The notes under the pieces: generated by a model
Databases searched by the model: none
Seen by the model: only the letters and a program-made list of their open reading frames with translations
Told to the model about the DNA's origin: nothing
Shown here: positions 7,919 through 17,095 of the stretch, in pieces
How positions within the stretch are numbered: position 1 is the first letter of the stretch
Layout of the letters: each line of letters opens with the position of its first letter
Position numbers and translations under genes: made by a program
Source of the DNA: Nocardia shimofusensis NBRC 100134
GTDB lineage: Bacteria > Actinomycetota > Actinomycetes > Mycobacteriales > Mycobacteriaceae
Assembly (NCBI RefSeq): GCF_001613125.1
Contig: NZ_BDBT01000005.1
Location: forward strand, 124,001 to 188,000
Reading direction: 5' to 3'
DNA length: 64,000 nt

Positions 7919-9268
7919 ATGGCCACCGACACCGCCCTCGCCCCGGTCCCCGCCGCCACCACCGACACTCTCACCGAACTCGCCCGCGCCACCGGCACTC
8001 GCTACATCCTGGCGCTGTTCGTCACGCTGTCGGGCAAGCCCTGCGCCAAACTCGTCCCCGTCGAGGCCGCCGACCGGCTCGCCGTCGACGGCGCCGGGTT
8101 CGCGGGCTACGCGGCGGGCACCATGGGTCAGCAGCCGCGCGATCCCGACCTGGTCGCGATCCCCGACCCCGCGACCTTCACCCCGATCCCGTTCATCCGC
8201 CCCGGCCTCGCGCTCGTGCACTGCGATCCGCACGTCGACGGCACGCCGTGGCCGTTCGCGCCGCGTAATGTGCTGGCCGCGAGCCTGGCTCGCGCGGCGA
8301 AGCGCGGCTTGACCGTGAACGTCGGCGCGGAGATCGAGTACTTTCTCGTCGACCGGGACTCCGGCGGTGGGCTGCGCACCGCCGATCGCGCCGACACCAG
8401 CAGCCAGCCCTGCTACGACGCCCGCGACGTCACCCGCATGTACGACCACCTCACCGAGGTCGCGGCGGCGATGAACGCACTGGGCTGGGGTAATTACGCC
8501 AGCGACCACGAGGACGCCAACGGTCAGTTCGAGCAGAACTTCGACTACGCCGACGCCATGACCACCGCCGACCGCGTCATCACCGCCCGCTACCTGCTGT
8601 CGGTGATCGCCGAGAAGCGCGGCATGCGCGCCACTTTCATGCCCAAGCCGTTCACCGACCGCACCGGCTCGGGAATGCACCTGCACCTGTCGCTGTGGGA
8701 CGGCACGGGGGCGCTGTTCCCCGACGCCGCCGACCCGCGCGGGCTCGGCCTGTCGCGCACCGCGTACTCGACCATCGCGGGCATTCTCGACCACGCCTGC
8801 GCCCTGCAGGCCGTGCTCGCCCCGACGGTCAACTCCTACAAGCGCATCGGCGCGACCTCCACCTCCAGCGGCGCCACCTGGTCCCCGCGCTACGCCACCT
8901 ACGGCGGCAACGATCGCACGCAGTACCTGCGCGTGCCCGACCACCACCGGGTCGAGCTGCGCGGCGGCGACGGCTCGGCCAACCCGTACCTGGCCATCGC
9001 CGCGACCGTCGCGGCCGGCTTGGACGGCATCGAGCGTGATCTCGATCCGGGCGAGCCGGGCTCCGGCGCCGTCCACGGCGACATGCTGCCGATGACCCTG
9101 TTGCACGCCATGGACGCCCTCGACGCCGATCCGGTGATCGGCGCCGCGCTCGACGGCGCGGGCCCCGGCGTCAGCACCTATTTCAGCGGCCTCAAGCGCG
9201 AGGAGTTCTTCGCCTGGCACAACACGGTCTCGAGCTGGGAGATCGACCGCTACCTCACCGCCTTCTGA
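7919..9268 (+). CDS. glnT: type III glutamine synthetase (GlnT) / gamma-glutamylamide ligase
   Basis: A 449-residue ATP-dependent ligase that joins ammonia or an amine to the gamma-carboxyl of glutamate. Hallmarks: the metal-binding EIEYFLVD, DHEDANGQFEQNF, the glutamate/ATP site GMHLHLSLWD, NSYKRIG, and RVELRGGDGSANPYLA near the C-terminus. The family includes rhizobial GlnT and gamma-glutamylmethylamide synthetase (GmaS), which cannot be separated by eye. The ATG at 7919 with GGAG seven to ten bases before it is preferred over earlier in-frame starts, which would add a basic, low-complexity N-terminus. Its position ahead of glxBCD matches both GlnT-glx and GmaS-Mgs operons. Confidence 0.93.
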   Translation: MATDTALAPVPAATTDTLTELARATGTRYILALFVTLSGKPCAKLVPVEAADRLAVDGAGFAGYAAGTMGQQPRDPDLVAIPDPATFTPIPFIRPGLALVHCDPHVDGTPWPFAPRNVLAASLARAAKRGLTVNVGAEIEYFLVDRDSGGGLRTADRADTSSQPCYDARDVTRMYDHLTEVAAAMNALGWGNYASDHEDANGQFEQNFDYADAMTTADRVITARYLLSVIAEKRGMRATFMPKPFTDRTGSGMHLHLSLWDGTGALFPDAADPRGLGLSRTAYSTIAGILDHACALQAVLAPTVNSYKRIGATSTSSGATWSPRYATYGGNDRTQYLRVPDHHRVELRGGDGSANPYLAIAATVAAGLDGIERDLDPGEPGSGAVHGDMLPMTLLHAMDALDADPVIGAALDGAGPGVSTYFSGLKREEFFAWHNTVSSWEIDRYLTAF

Positions 9269-9315
9269 GGCGGTTCCCGACCAGACAGTCCTCCACTCAG
9301 AGAGAGAGTTTCCCC

Positions 9316-10215
9316 ATGTGCGGAATAGTCGGGTTGCACCTGCGCGACGAAACGCTGTATCCGCGGCTCGGCGCGCTGCTGACCGGCATGCTCGACCAGA
9401 TGTGCGACCGCGGACCCGATTCGGCGGGCATGGCCGTCTACGGTGACCCGATCTGGTCGCCGCCCGGCGAGTCCACCGTCTCGCTGCTGGACGCGGGCGT
9501 GCCCGCCGCGGAACTGGCCGCCGGACTCGGCGACCTGCTCGGCGTGACCGTGACGGGCATCGACCTCGCGCCGACCACCGTCCTGCACGCCCCGATCGAC
9601 GCCGCCGAGCTGGCCGCCGCCGTGCCCGGCATCGCACCGGCCGCCCGCGTCATCGGCTTCGGCGCGGATCTCACCGTCGTCAAGGGCATCGGCAATCCCA
9701 CCGAACTCGCGCACCGGTTCGGCCTGCCGCGGGCCGCGGGCCGGCAGGGCGTCGCGCACACCAGGATGGCGACCGAGTCCGCGGTCACCGCGGCAGGTTC
9801 GCACCCGTTCTCGGTGGGCCCGGACCAGTGCCTGGTGCACAACGGCTCGTTCTCCAACCACCGCAGCGTCCAGCACGAATTGCAGCGCGCGGGCGTGGTG
9901 TTCGACAGCGACAACGACACCGAGGTCGGCGCGCGGTTCATCGCCGACCGGCTGGCCCAGGGCGTCGATCTGGAGAAGGCGCTGCGGCTGCTCATGGAGC
10001 GCTTCGACGGCTTCTACACCCTGCTCGTCGCCAACTCCGAATCCTTCGCCGTGGTACGCGATCCCATCGCCTGCAAGCCCGCGGTGGTCGCCGAGACCGA
10101 CCGCTGGGTGGCGATGGCCTCCGAATATCGCGCGCTGGCCGATCTGCCCGGCGTCGCCGACGCCCACATCTTCGAACCCGAACCGGAAGAGGTCTACCTA
10201 TGGCACCGGCAGTGA
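9316..10215 (+). CDS. glxB: GlxB-type class II glutamine amidotransferase subunit
   Basis: A 299-residue amidotransferase resembling the N-terminal domain of glutamate synthase and the MgsA subunit of N-methylglutamate synthase. The nucleophile Cys2 follows the initiator Met (MCGIVGLH), then DRGPDSAG, HTRMATES, and the oxyanion/glutamine motif LVHNGSFSNH with DNDTEVGARF. It releases ammonia from glutamine, or an amine from a gamma-glutamylamide, and passes it to partner subunits. The gene overlaps glxC by 16 bases, implying translational coupling and stoichiometric assembly. Confidence 0.93.
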   Translation: MCGIVGLHLRDETLYPRLGALLTGMLDQMCDRGPDSAGMAVYGDPIWSPPGESTVSLLDAGVPAAELAAGLGDLLGVTVTGIDLAPTTVLHAPIDAAELAAAVPGIAPAARVIGFGADLTVVKGIGNPTELAHRFGLPRAAGRQGVAHTRMATESAVTAAGSHPFSVGPDQCLVHNGSFSNHRSVQHELQRAGVVFDSDNDTEVGARFIADRLAQGVDLEKALRLLMERFDGFYTLLVANSESFAVVRDPIACKPAVVAETDRWVAMASEYRALADLPGVADAHIFEPEPEEVYLWHRQ

Positions 10216-10925
10216 GCACCATGGCAACTGCGACCGAGACGGCGAGCGGCGCGCTCCGGCTGGATCTGACCGAGACCTCGGTGCGCGAGGTGAACGCGCT
10301 GCTGCACAGCTCCGACGCGCCCCGCCAGGTCACCCTCACCGAACCGCGCGGCGCGCACGCGCTGGCCTGCGGCCTCACCGACGACCTCGAGGTCACCATC
10401 GCAGGCCATGTCGGCTACTACTGCGCGGGGATGAACCAGAACGCCTCGATCACCGTGCGCGGCAATGCCGGCGTCGGGTTGGCCGAGAACATGATGTCGG
10501 GCACCGTCCGGGTCACCGGCGACGCCTCCCAGTCCGCGGGAGCCACCGCGCACGGCGGCCTGCTGGTCATCGAGGGCAACGCGGCCGCGCGTTGCGGTAT
10601 CTCGATGAAGGGCGTGGACATCGTGGTCGGCGGCGACATCGGTCACATGAGCGCCTTCATGGGACAGGCAGGCCGCCTGGTCGTGCTCGGCGATGCCGGT
10701 GAGGCGCTGGGCGATTCGCTCTACGAGGCCCGCATCTACGTGCGCGGCGCGGTGGCCTCCCTCGGCGCGGACTGCGTCGCCAAGCCCATGCGCGAGGAAC
10801 ACCTCGCCGAACTGGCCGCACTGCTGAAGGCCGCCGGCATGGACGCCGATCCGGCCGATTTCACCCGCTACGGCTCGGCCCGTTCGCTCTACAACTTCCA
10901 CGTCGACAACGTCAGCGCCTACTGA
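10200..10925 (+). CDS. glxC: GlxC, glutamate-synthase C-terminal-domain-like subunit
   Basis: A 241-residue protein made largely of GXXGXXXG-type right-handed beta-helix turns (GNAGVGLAENMMSG, GDASQSAGATAHGG, GDIGHMSAFMG), the same architecture as the structural C-terminal domain of glutamate synthase and MgsB. It probably scaffolds the amidotransferase and FMN subunits. The ATG at 10200 has GAAGAGG seven bases upstream; GTG at 10212 and ATG at 10221 are alternatives. Third gene of the putative six-gene operon. Confidence 0.9.
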   Translation: MAPAVSTMATATETASGALRLDLTETSVREVNALLHSSDAPRQVTLTEPRGAHALACGLTDDLEVTIAGHVGYYCAGMNQNASITVRGNAGVGLAENMMSGTVRVTGDASQSAGATAHGGLLVIEGNAAARCGISMKGVDIVVGGDIGHMSAFMGQAGRLVVLGDAGEALGDSLYEARIYVRGAVASLGADCVAKPMREEHLAELAALLKAAGMDADPADFTRYGSARSLYNFHVDNVSAY

Positions 10926-10956
10926 CCTGCCGATCGACCACGGACAGGAGACTCCG

Positions 10957-12279
10957 ATGACAACCCCCGCTCACGATCCCACGCTTCGCGAGTCCGCCAC
11001 CTTCCCGCGCTCGGTGATCGCCGAAATCCAGCGCGCCGCCGAGACCGGCATCTACGACATCCGCGGCTGGGGCGCCAAGCGAGCCCTGCCGCACTTCGAC
11101 GATCTGCTGTTCCTCGGCGCGTCCATGTCCCGCTACCCCCTCGAGGGGTACCGGGAACGCTGCGACACCGACGTGGTCCTCGGCGACCGGCACGCGAAAT
11201 ACCCCCTGCACCTGGATATCCCGATCACCATCGCCGGCATGAGCTTCGGCGCTCTCTCCGGCCGGGCCAAGGAGGCGCTCGGTCGCGGTGCCAGCGAGGT
11301 CGGCACGTCCACCACCACCGGCGACGGCGGCATGACCCCCGAGGAACGCGGCCAGTCCAAGAACCTGGTCTACCAGTACCTGCCCTCGCGCTACGGCATG
11401 AATCCCGACGACCTGCGCAAGGCCGACGCCATCGAGGTCGTGCTCGGCCAGGGCGCCAAGCCCGGCGGCGGCGGCATGCTGCTCGGTCAGAAGATCACCG
11501 AACGCGTCGCGACGATGCGCACCCTGCCCCAGGGCGTCGACCAGCGCTCGGCCTGCCGCCACCCGGACTGGACCGGCCCGGACGATCTGGCGATCAAGAT
11601 CATCGAACTGCGCGAGATCACCGACTGGGAAAAGCCCGTCTACGTCAAGGTCGGCGCGACCCGCACCTACTACGACGTGAAGCTGGCGGTGAAGGCGGGC
11701 GCCGACGTGATCGTCGTCGACGGCATGCAGGGCGGTACCGCCGCGACCCAGGACGTGTTCATCGAGCACGTCGGCATCCCCACGCTGGCGGCCATTCCGC
11801 AGGCGGTGCAGGCGTTGCAGGAACTGGGCGTGCATCGCCGGGTGCAGCTCATCGTCTCCGGCGGCATCCGCAGCGGCGCCGACGTGGCCAAGGCGATGGC
11901 GCTGGGCGCGGACGCGGTCGCCATCGGCACCGCCGCGCTGATCGCGCTGGGCGACAACAGCCCTCGCTTCGCCGCGCAGTACGCCGCGCTCGGCTCCGCG
12001 CCCGGCTTCTACGACGACTTCCAGGAAGGTCGCGACCCCGCGGGCATCACCACTCAGGACCCGGAGCTGGCCCGCAATCTCGATCCGGTGGCCGCGGGCC
12101 GTCGCCTGGCGAACTACCTGCGTGTGCTGACGATGGAAGCTCAGACCCTGGCCAGGGCCTGCGGCAAGTCGCATCTGCGCAATCTGGAGCCCGAAGATCT
12201 GGTCGCCCTCACCGTGGAGGCCTCCGCCATGGCGCGGGTGCCGCTGGCCGGAACCGACTGGATCCCCGGAAGGTACTGA
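10957..12279 (+). CDS. glxD: GlxD, FMN-binding glutamate synthase family subunit
   Basis: A 440-residue TIM-barrel flavoprotein homologous to the FMN domain of glutamate synthase and MgsC. Readable features are SFGALSGRAKEALGRGA, TTTGDGGMTPEER, the loop GQGAKPGGGGMLLG, VDGMQGGTAATQDV, and the phosphate-binding SGGIRSGADVAKAMALGADAV. Only two isolated Cys (SACRHP and ARACGK) are present near where glutamate synthases carry their Fe-S ligands, so the 3Fe-4S cluster may be absent or altered. With GlxB and GlxC it should form a reductive amination complex using ammonia or an alkylamine. A strong ribosome-binding site (AGGAGA) precedes it. Confidence 0.92.
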   Translation: MTTPAHDPTLRESATFPRSVIAEIQRAAETGIYDIRGWGAKRALPHFDDLLFLGASMSRYPLEGYRERCDTDVVLGDRHAKYPLHLDIPITIAGMSFGALSGRAKEALGRGASEVGTSTTTGDGGMTPEERGQSKNLVYQYLPSRYGMNPDDLRKADAIEVVLGQGAKPGGGGMLLGQKITERVATMRTLPQGVDQRSACRHPDWTGPDDLAIKIIELREITDWEKPVYVKVGATRTYYDVKLAVKAGADVIVVDGMQGGTAATQDVFIEHVGIPTLAAIPQAVQALQELGVHRRVQLIVSGGIRSGADVAKAMALGADAVAIGTAALIALGDNSPRFAAQYAALGSAPGFYDDFQEGRDPAGITTQDPELARNLDPVAAGRRLANYLRVLTMEAQTLARACGKSHLRNLEPEDLVALTVEASAMARVPLAGTDWIPGRY

Positions 12280-12349
12280 GTCTTTCCTCAGGACAAGCGT
12301 TTCCACCGTTCACGACGACCGCGCATCCGCGAACAGGAGTACCTCACCG

Positions 12350-13591
12350 ATGACCTTCGACACGATGTGGGAGTCGATCCTCGACGTCGGCCGGGAAGCC
12401 GCGACCGGCGGCTACCGCCGCTTCGCCTGGAACGACGCCGACATGACCTTGCGGGAATGGTTCACCGGATGCGCGGCCGAACGTGGCATGGATGTGGAGG
12501 AAGACCGCAACGGCAACCTGTGGGCGTGGTGGTTGCCCGAGGGCTGGCAGGGCGAGCCGCGGGACGCCTTCGTCACCGGATCGCACCTGGACTCGGTGCC
12601 CGACGGCGGCGCCTACGACGGACCGCTCGGCGTGGTCTCGGCTTTCGCCGCCGTCGACATCGTCCGCGCCCGCGGCATCGCCCCCACCCGTCCCGTCGCG
12701 GTCACCGCCTTCTCCGACGAGGAGGGCGCCCGCTTCGGCGTCGCCTGCGTCGGCTCCCAATTGAGCACCGGGGCGGTGACTCCCCAGCGCGCTCTCGGCC
12801 TACGCGACGCCGACGGCATCACCCTCGCCGAAGCGCTGACGCGAAACGCCCGCGATCCCCGCCACCTCGGTCCCGACCCCACCCTGACCGACCGCGTCGG
12901 CGTCTACGTCGAACTCCACGTCGAACAGGGCCGTACCCTCGATCTCGTGGACCGCCCGATGGCCGTCGCCTCCGCCATCTGGCCGCACGGCCGCTGGCTG
13001 TTCCGCTTCACCGGCGAGGCCAACCACGCGGGCGCCACCCGCCTCGTCGACCGCCACGACCCCATGCTCGCCTTCGCCTCCTCGGTCCACTCGGCCCGCC
13101 AGGCCGCCGAACTCCACGAAGCAGTCGCCACGTTCGGTAAGCTCCGCGTCCTGCCCAACGGCGCCAACGCCATCCCCTCGGAAATCCTCGCCTGGCTCGA
13201 CGCCCGCGCCGCCGACGAACCGACCCTCGACGCCCTCGTCGCCCGTATCGCCGCCGAAGCCAGGGAGCACGCCGCCCGTGACGGCATCGGCCTGGACATC
13301 GAAGCCGAATCCATCACGCCTATCGTCGAATTCCCGCCCGGACCACGCGACCGCGTCACCCGGGCCCTCACCCGCCTCGGCGAGATCCCCATCCTGCCCA
13401 CGCAGGCAGGCCACGACGCAGGCATCCTCTCCGCCGTGGTCCCGACGGCAATGCTGTTCGTCCGCAACCCGACCGGCGTCTCCCACTCCCCCGCCGAATT
13501 CGCCACCCCGGAGGACTGCCGATTCGGCGCCGGGGCGCTCGCCGACGTGATGGCCGAGTGGGTGAGCGCCCAGCGCCGCCTCAAGCAGTGA
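12350..13591 (+). CDS. M20-family amidohydrolase (allantoate / N-carbamoyl-L-amino-acid hydrolase type)
   Basis: A 413-residue binuclear metallo-amidohydrolase. Metal and catalytic residues are in place: GSHLDSVPDGGAYDGPLGV (His and bridging Asp), AFSDEEGARFG (catalytic Glu pair), YVELHVEQG, GHDAGIL and GVSHSPAEF. The dimerisation domain lies between residues about 210 and 320. Members release ammonia from allantoate, ureidoglycine or N-carbamoyl amino acids. It closes the nitrogen operon 70 bases after glxD, which suggests supply of ammonia or an amino acid to the GlnT/Glx route. The exact substrate is not evident. Confidence 0.9.
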   Translation: MTFDTMWESILDVGREAATGGYRRFAWNDADMTLREWFTGCAAERGMDVEEDRNGNLWAWWLPEGWQGEPRDAFVTGSHLDSVPDGGAYDGPLGVVSAFAAVDIVRARGIAPTRPVAVTAFSDEEGARFGVACVGSQLSTGAVTPQRALGLRDADGITLAEALTRNARDPRHLGPDPTLTDRVGVYVELHVEQGRTLDLVDRPMAVASAIWPHGRWLFRFTGEANHAGATRLVDRHDPMLAFASSVHSARQAAELHEAVATFGKLRVLPNGANAIPSEILAWLDARAADEPTLDALVARIAAEAREHAARDGIGLDIEAESITPIVEFPPGPRDRVTRALTRLGEIPILPTQAGHDAGILSAVVPTAMLFVRNPTGVSHSPAEFATPEDCRFGAGALADVMAEWVSAQRRLKQ

Positions 13592-13709
13592 TCGCTAGTC
13601 GACGGCGTCACGGGCGATCGTTCAGGTCATGCGGCGACGCGCAGCCCGGGCGACTCGCGTGCTTCGGCGACCGTCGGCGAAGCGGTCCTCCCGGTTGCGA
13701 CGGTCGTGG

Positions 13710-15533
13710 TCACGGCGTCACGATCGGGAAGGCCGGATCGGCGGTGTCGAGGCAGGCGGTGAATGTCGCCAGCAGGGTCGGATCGCCGTCGATGTCGACG
13801 CCGTCGATTCCCGCTCCCGCGAGGATTCCCAGCAGCTTCGGCTTGTCGAGGGTGAGGGTGAGGTCCGCGCTCCCCCGCAGCGGCGCCTCCGGCGTCGCCG
13901 TCCGATGGGTCAGCGCGCCGTTGGACGAGGTCAAGCGGATGACCCGATTCTCGTCGGTCAGCTTCCAGTCCATGACGAAAGGGCTCTCCGCCGCGCGCGG
14001 GCCGTCGATCCGGACCGCGAGCGCATCGATGATCATGTCCACGGTCAGCGCGCTCAGCATCTCCGGGTCGGCGTTGTCGAGCATCGCCGGGGTGACATCG
14101 TGGCGCAGTTCCCGGGCACCGACGAGGTAGAAGTTGCGCCAGACGCCGTTCTCGGCGCCGTGCCCGAGCCGGCGATAGACCTCGGCCAACGCGGCGCGCG
14201 CCCCGTCGTGGCCGGGCTCGGCGAACACCGCGTGGTTGAGCAAAGTGGCGGCGAACCGCAGATCGTCCCGGTCGGCGTACTCGCGGCCTTTCGCGACGAT
14301 CGCGTCCACCCCGCCGTAGTCGGCGACGTAGCGGCGGGCGATTTCGACGGGTGGGTGTTCCCAGAGGTGAGCGGGGTTGCCGTCGAACCAGCCGAGATAA
14401 CGCTGGTAGATCGCTTTGACGTTGTGGCTGAGCGAGCCGTAGTAGCCGCGGTTGGCCCAGAGTGCGTCGAGTGCGGGCGGGAAGGTCAGTTCTTCGGAGA
14501 TCTCCGCCCCGGTGAGGCCCTTGTTCGCCAGCCGCAGCGTCTGATCGTGCAGGTAGGCGTACATGTCGCGCTGGCCGGCCAGCCATGCCGTCCAGTTGTC
14601 GCTGCCCCAGGTCGGCCAGTGGTGTGAGGCGAAGGCGACGTCGGCGCGATCGGCGAACAGCCCGATCGCCTCGTCGAGATAGCCCGCCCAGACACGGGCG
14701 TCGCGCACCAGCGCGCCCCGCAGGGTCAGGACGTTGTGCATGTTGTGGGTGGCGTTCTCGGCCATGCAGAGCGCCCGCAGGTCCGGGAACAGGAAGTTCA
14801 TCTCCGCCGGCGCCTCGGTGCCCGGCGTCGGCTGGAAGACCATCCGGACGCCGTCGATCTCCTCCTGCTGCCCGGTGTGGGTGATGTCGACGGTCGGCGG
14901 GATCAAGGTGACTCGGCCGAGGGAGTTCGTCATGCCCAGACCGCAGCCGATCTGCCCGTCGGGGGCTTTGGCCAGCCCGGCTCCGTACATGAACACCGCG
15001 CGCCGAGCCATCGCGGTGCCCGCGTAGACGTTCTCGCTGACAGCGTGCTCGAGAAAACCGGCCGGGGCCAGGATCGGGATCTCCGGGTGTCCGGCGGGCA
15101 CCACGGCGCGCGAGCCGCCGAAATGATCGACATGGGAATGGGTGTAGATCATGCCCGTCACCGGGCGGTCGCCACGGTGTGTTCGATACAGGTCCAAGGC
15201 AGCGGCCGCCGTCTCCACCGACAGCAGCGGATCGATGACCACGACGCCCTCGCGTCCCTCGACCAGTGTCATGTTCGACAGATCGAGATTGCGCACCTGG
15301 TAGATGCCCTCGGTGACCTCGAACAGCCCCTGTCGGGAGCACAGGCGGCCCTGCCGCCACAGACTCGGGTTCGCGGTGTCGGGGCACTCCCCGTTCAGGA
15401 ACTCGTAGGCGGCGAGGTCCCAGATCACGCGCCCGTCCGCCGCGGTGACGGTGGGGCGGTCGAATTCGGCGACGAGTCCGCGTGCCGCGTTGTCGACATC
15501 GGTCCTGTCGTCGAAGTCCGGTCCGGGTTTCAT
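13710..15533 (-). CDS. SdsA-type alkylsulfatase, metallo-beta-lactamase fold
   Basis: A 607-residue zinc alkylsulfatase that hydrolyses alkyl sulfate esters to alcohol and sulfate. The N-terminal metallo-beta-lactamase domain has THSHVDHFGGSR with the full HxHxDH metal motif, and the family segment CMAENATHNMHN. An alkylsulfatase dimerisation domain follows (about residues 385-480), then an SCP2-like C-terminal domain that binds aliphatic chains. No signal peptide is visible, so it appears cytoplasmic. The ATG at 15533, preceded by GAGGTG, is preferred over 15545. It is convergent with the amidohydrolase and divergent from the amide hydrolase at 15677. Confidence 0.92.
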   Translation of the reverse strand: MKPGPDFDDRTDVDNAARGLVAEFDRPTVTAADGRVIWDLAAYEFLNGECPDTANPSLWRQGRLCSRQGLFEVTEGIYQVRNLDLSNMTLVEGREGVVVIDPLLSVETAAAALDLYRTHRGDRPVTGMIYTHSHVDHFGGSRAVVPAGHPEIPILAPAGFLEHAVSENVYAGTAMARRAVFMYGAGLAKAPDGQIGCGLGMTNSLGRVTLIPPTVDITHTGQQEEIDGVRMVFQPTPGTEAPAEMNFLFPDLRALCMAENATHNMHNVLTLRGALVRDARVWAGYLDEAIGLFADRADVAFASHHWPTWGSDNWTAWLAGQRDMYAYLHDQTLRLANKGLTGAEISEELTFPPALDALWANRGYYGSLSHNVKAIYQRYLGWFDGNPAHLWEHPPVEIARRYVADYGGVDAIVAKGREYADRDDLRFAATLLNHAVFAEPGHDGARAALAEVYRRLGHGAENGVWRNFYLVGARELRHDVTPAMLDNADPEMLSALTVDMIIDALAVRIDGPRAAESPFVMDWKLTDENRVIRLTSSNGALTHRTATPEAPLRGSADLTLTLDKPKLLGILAGAGIDGVDIDGDPTLLATFTACLDTADPAFPIVTP

Positions 15534-15676
15534 GGGGCACCTCATCCGTGGTCGCGTGCTGATTCGGCCGTAGCGGTCACCGGCAAGCTAATCTCGAGCA
15601 ATCTTTCTGTGCTCACCCACGACGGGTGAACCCCGATGTCCCCTTTCCCGACAACCGCTACCGAATCGAGGAAGTC

Positions 15677-16642
15677 ATGTGCACGCGAGCGATGTGGACC
15701 GACAGTGGGCACGGCGTTCTGGTGGGCCGGAACATGGACTGGCGCGAGGAGATGGACACCAATCTGTGGGTGCTGCCACGCGGCGTGGAGCGAATCGGTC
15801 ACGACCGCGACGCCTCGCCGATGCGCTGGACCGCCCGCCACGGCAGCGTGGTGGCCACGGTATGGGACAACGCCACCTCCGACGGCATCAACGAACAGGG
15901 CTTGGCCGCGCATCTGTTGTGGCTGGCCGAAGCCGACTTCGGCGAGCGGGACACCACCAAGGCGTCCGTGGCGGTCTCGCTGTGGGCCCAGGTGTTCCTC
16001 GACCTGTGCTCGACGATCGCGGAATGCGTGGAGCTCGTGCAGCGGGAACCCTTCCAGGTCCTGCCGCTGATCGAGCCGCGCAGCGGGCGGCCGGCAACCG
16101 TACACCTGGCCTTGGAGGACGCCACCGGCGATTCGCTGATCATCGAGCACATCGACGGCGTCGCGCGCCTGCACCACGACCGCACCTACACGGTGATGAC
16201 GAACTCCCCGCCCTATGAGCAGCAACTCGAACTGAAGAAGAACTTCGCCGGCTTCGGCGGCGCCACCCCGTTGCCCGGCACCACCGAGGCCGCCGACCGC
16301 TTCGTCCGCGCCTCCTACTATCTCGATCGTCTGCCGCCTGCCGAGACCGCGCCGCGCGCGTACGCCGCACTGCTCAGCGTCATGCGCAATGCCGCTCAGC
16401 CTTTCGGCGAACCCGACCCGGAGCGGCCCAACATCTCCGCGACCATCTGGCGCACGCTCAGCGACCTCACCCGGCGCCGCTACCTCTACGAATCCTCGTT
16501 CAGCCCCAACATCATCTGGGTGGACCTGGCCGATCTCGACTTCACCGCCCACTACGAACTCGAACTCGCCGACAGCGAACTCATCGGCGACGTCAGCCGC
16601 GCGTTCACCCCGGCCGAGCCGCCGCCGTTCGTGCTGTCCTGA
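15677..16642 (+). CDS. linear amide C-N hydrolase (choloylglycine hydrolase / penicillin V acylase family)
   Basis: A 321-residue N-terminal nucleophile hydrolase. The ATG at 15677 puts Cys at position 2 (MCTRAMW), which becomes the catalytic N-terminal nucleophile after Met removal; the longer reading from 15626 would bury it, and GAGGAAG lies just upstream of 15677. Further family residues are the Arg/Asp segment VGRNMDW and TVMTNSPPYEQQL. Such enzymes cleave amide bonds in bile-salt conjugates, penicillin V or N-acyl homoserine lactones; which applies here cannot be told. No signal peptide is seen. Confidence 0.88.
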   Translation: MCTRAMWTDSGHGVLVGRNMDWREEMDTNLWVLPRGVERIGHDRDASPMRWTARHGSVVATVWDNATSDGINEQGLAAHLLWLAEADFGERDTTKASVAVSLWAQVFLDLCSTIAECVELVQREPFQVLPLIEPRSGRPATVHLALEDATGDSLIIEHIDGVARLHHDRTYTVMTNSPPYEQQLELKKNFAGFGGATPLPGTTEAADRFVRASYYLDRLPPAETAPRAYAALLSVMRNAAQPFGEPDPERPNISATIWRTLSDLTRRRYLYESSFSPNIIWVDLADLDFTAHYELELADSELIGDVSRAFTPAEPPPFVLS

Positions 16643-16714
16643 ACTCGACCGACGAGTCCGTACCCGCTACCGCGGAAAGACGAGCAGGCCGCACCGAGGC
16701 GACCTGCTGATGGC

Positions 16715-16737
16715 ACGCGCGTTCTCCGAACGCGCGT
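16715..16737. terminator. hairpin between convergent genes
   Basis: Perfect 10-base stem ACGCGCGTTC / GAACGCGCGT with a 3-base loop, between the amide hydrolase and the small secreted protein. No U-tract, as is common in high-GC actinobacteria. Likely bidirectional. Confidence 0.65.
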
Positions 16738-16753
16738 ATGACGCGTTCCCGAA

Positions 16754-16915
16754 TCAGATGCAGATCGTCACGCTACCGAGGGGTACGCAGAGAATGACAG
16801 AACCGGCGACCGGGTCGGCCGATGGAGTGCTTGCGGCCGAGGCCATCGGCGCGGCGAACAAGCCGAGCGACAGTGCCACTGCCGTAGTGGCGAACAACTT
16901 CGTGAATCTGGACAT
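16754..16915 (-). CDS. small secreted protein, 53 residues
   Basis: Starting at 16915, the peptide has a clear signal sequence (KLFATTAVALSLGLFAAP) with a plausible cleavage after ASA near residue 27. The mature part of about 26 residues holds two Cys near the C-terminus (ILCVPLGSVTIC), so a single disulfide is possible. Small exported peptides like this are common in Nocardia and have no assigned function. The gene runs divergently from the DUF3089 hydrolase, across a region carrying a 25-base tandem repeat. Confidence 0.7.
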   Translation of the reverse strand: MSRFTKLFATTAVALSLGLFAAPMASAASTPSADPVAGSVILCVPLGSVTICI

Positions 16916-17095
16916 CTTCGAACCCTTCACGGTGGACGGGAGCTGATGGATCACAATGACTGATATACCGCCCCCAGTGTTCGCCGCGGAGCGGGTCGGA
17001 CACCAGACAAGGGAAGGTAAATTTCGCTGGTCCGCATCACAGTGATGTCACGACAGCGACGGGCGGCTGTCCGGGAAAGGCCCGCAGCGAGCCCT

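Noticed and set aside
7691-9637. Long open frame of 648 codons on the minus strand opposite glnT and glxB
   Set aside because: It is antisense to genes with complete catalytic motifs and codes for Ala/Gly/Arg/Val-rich low-complexity sequence. Such frames are expected in high-GC DNA.
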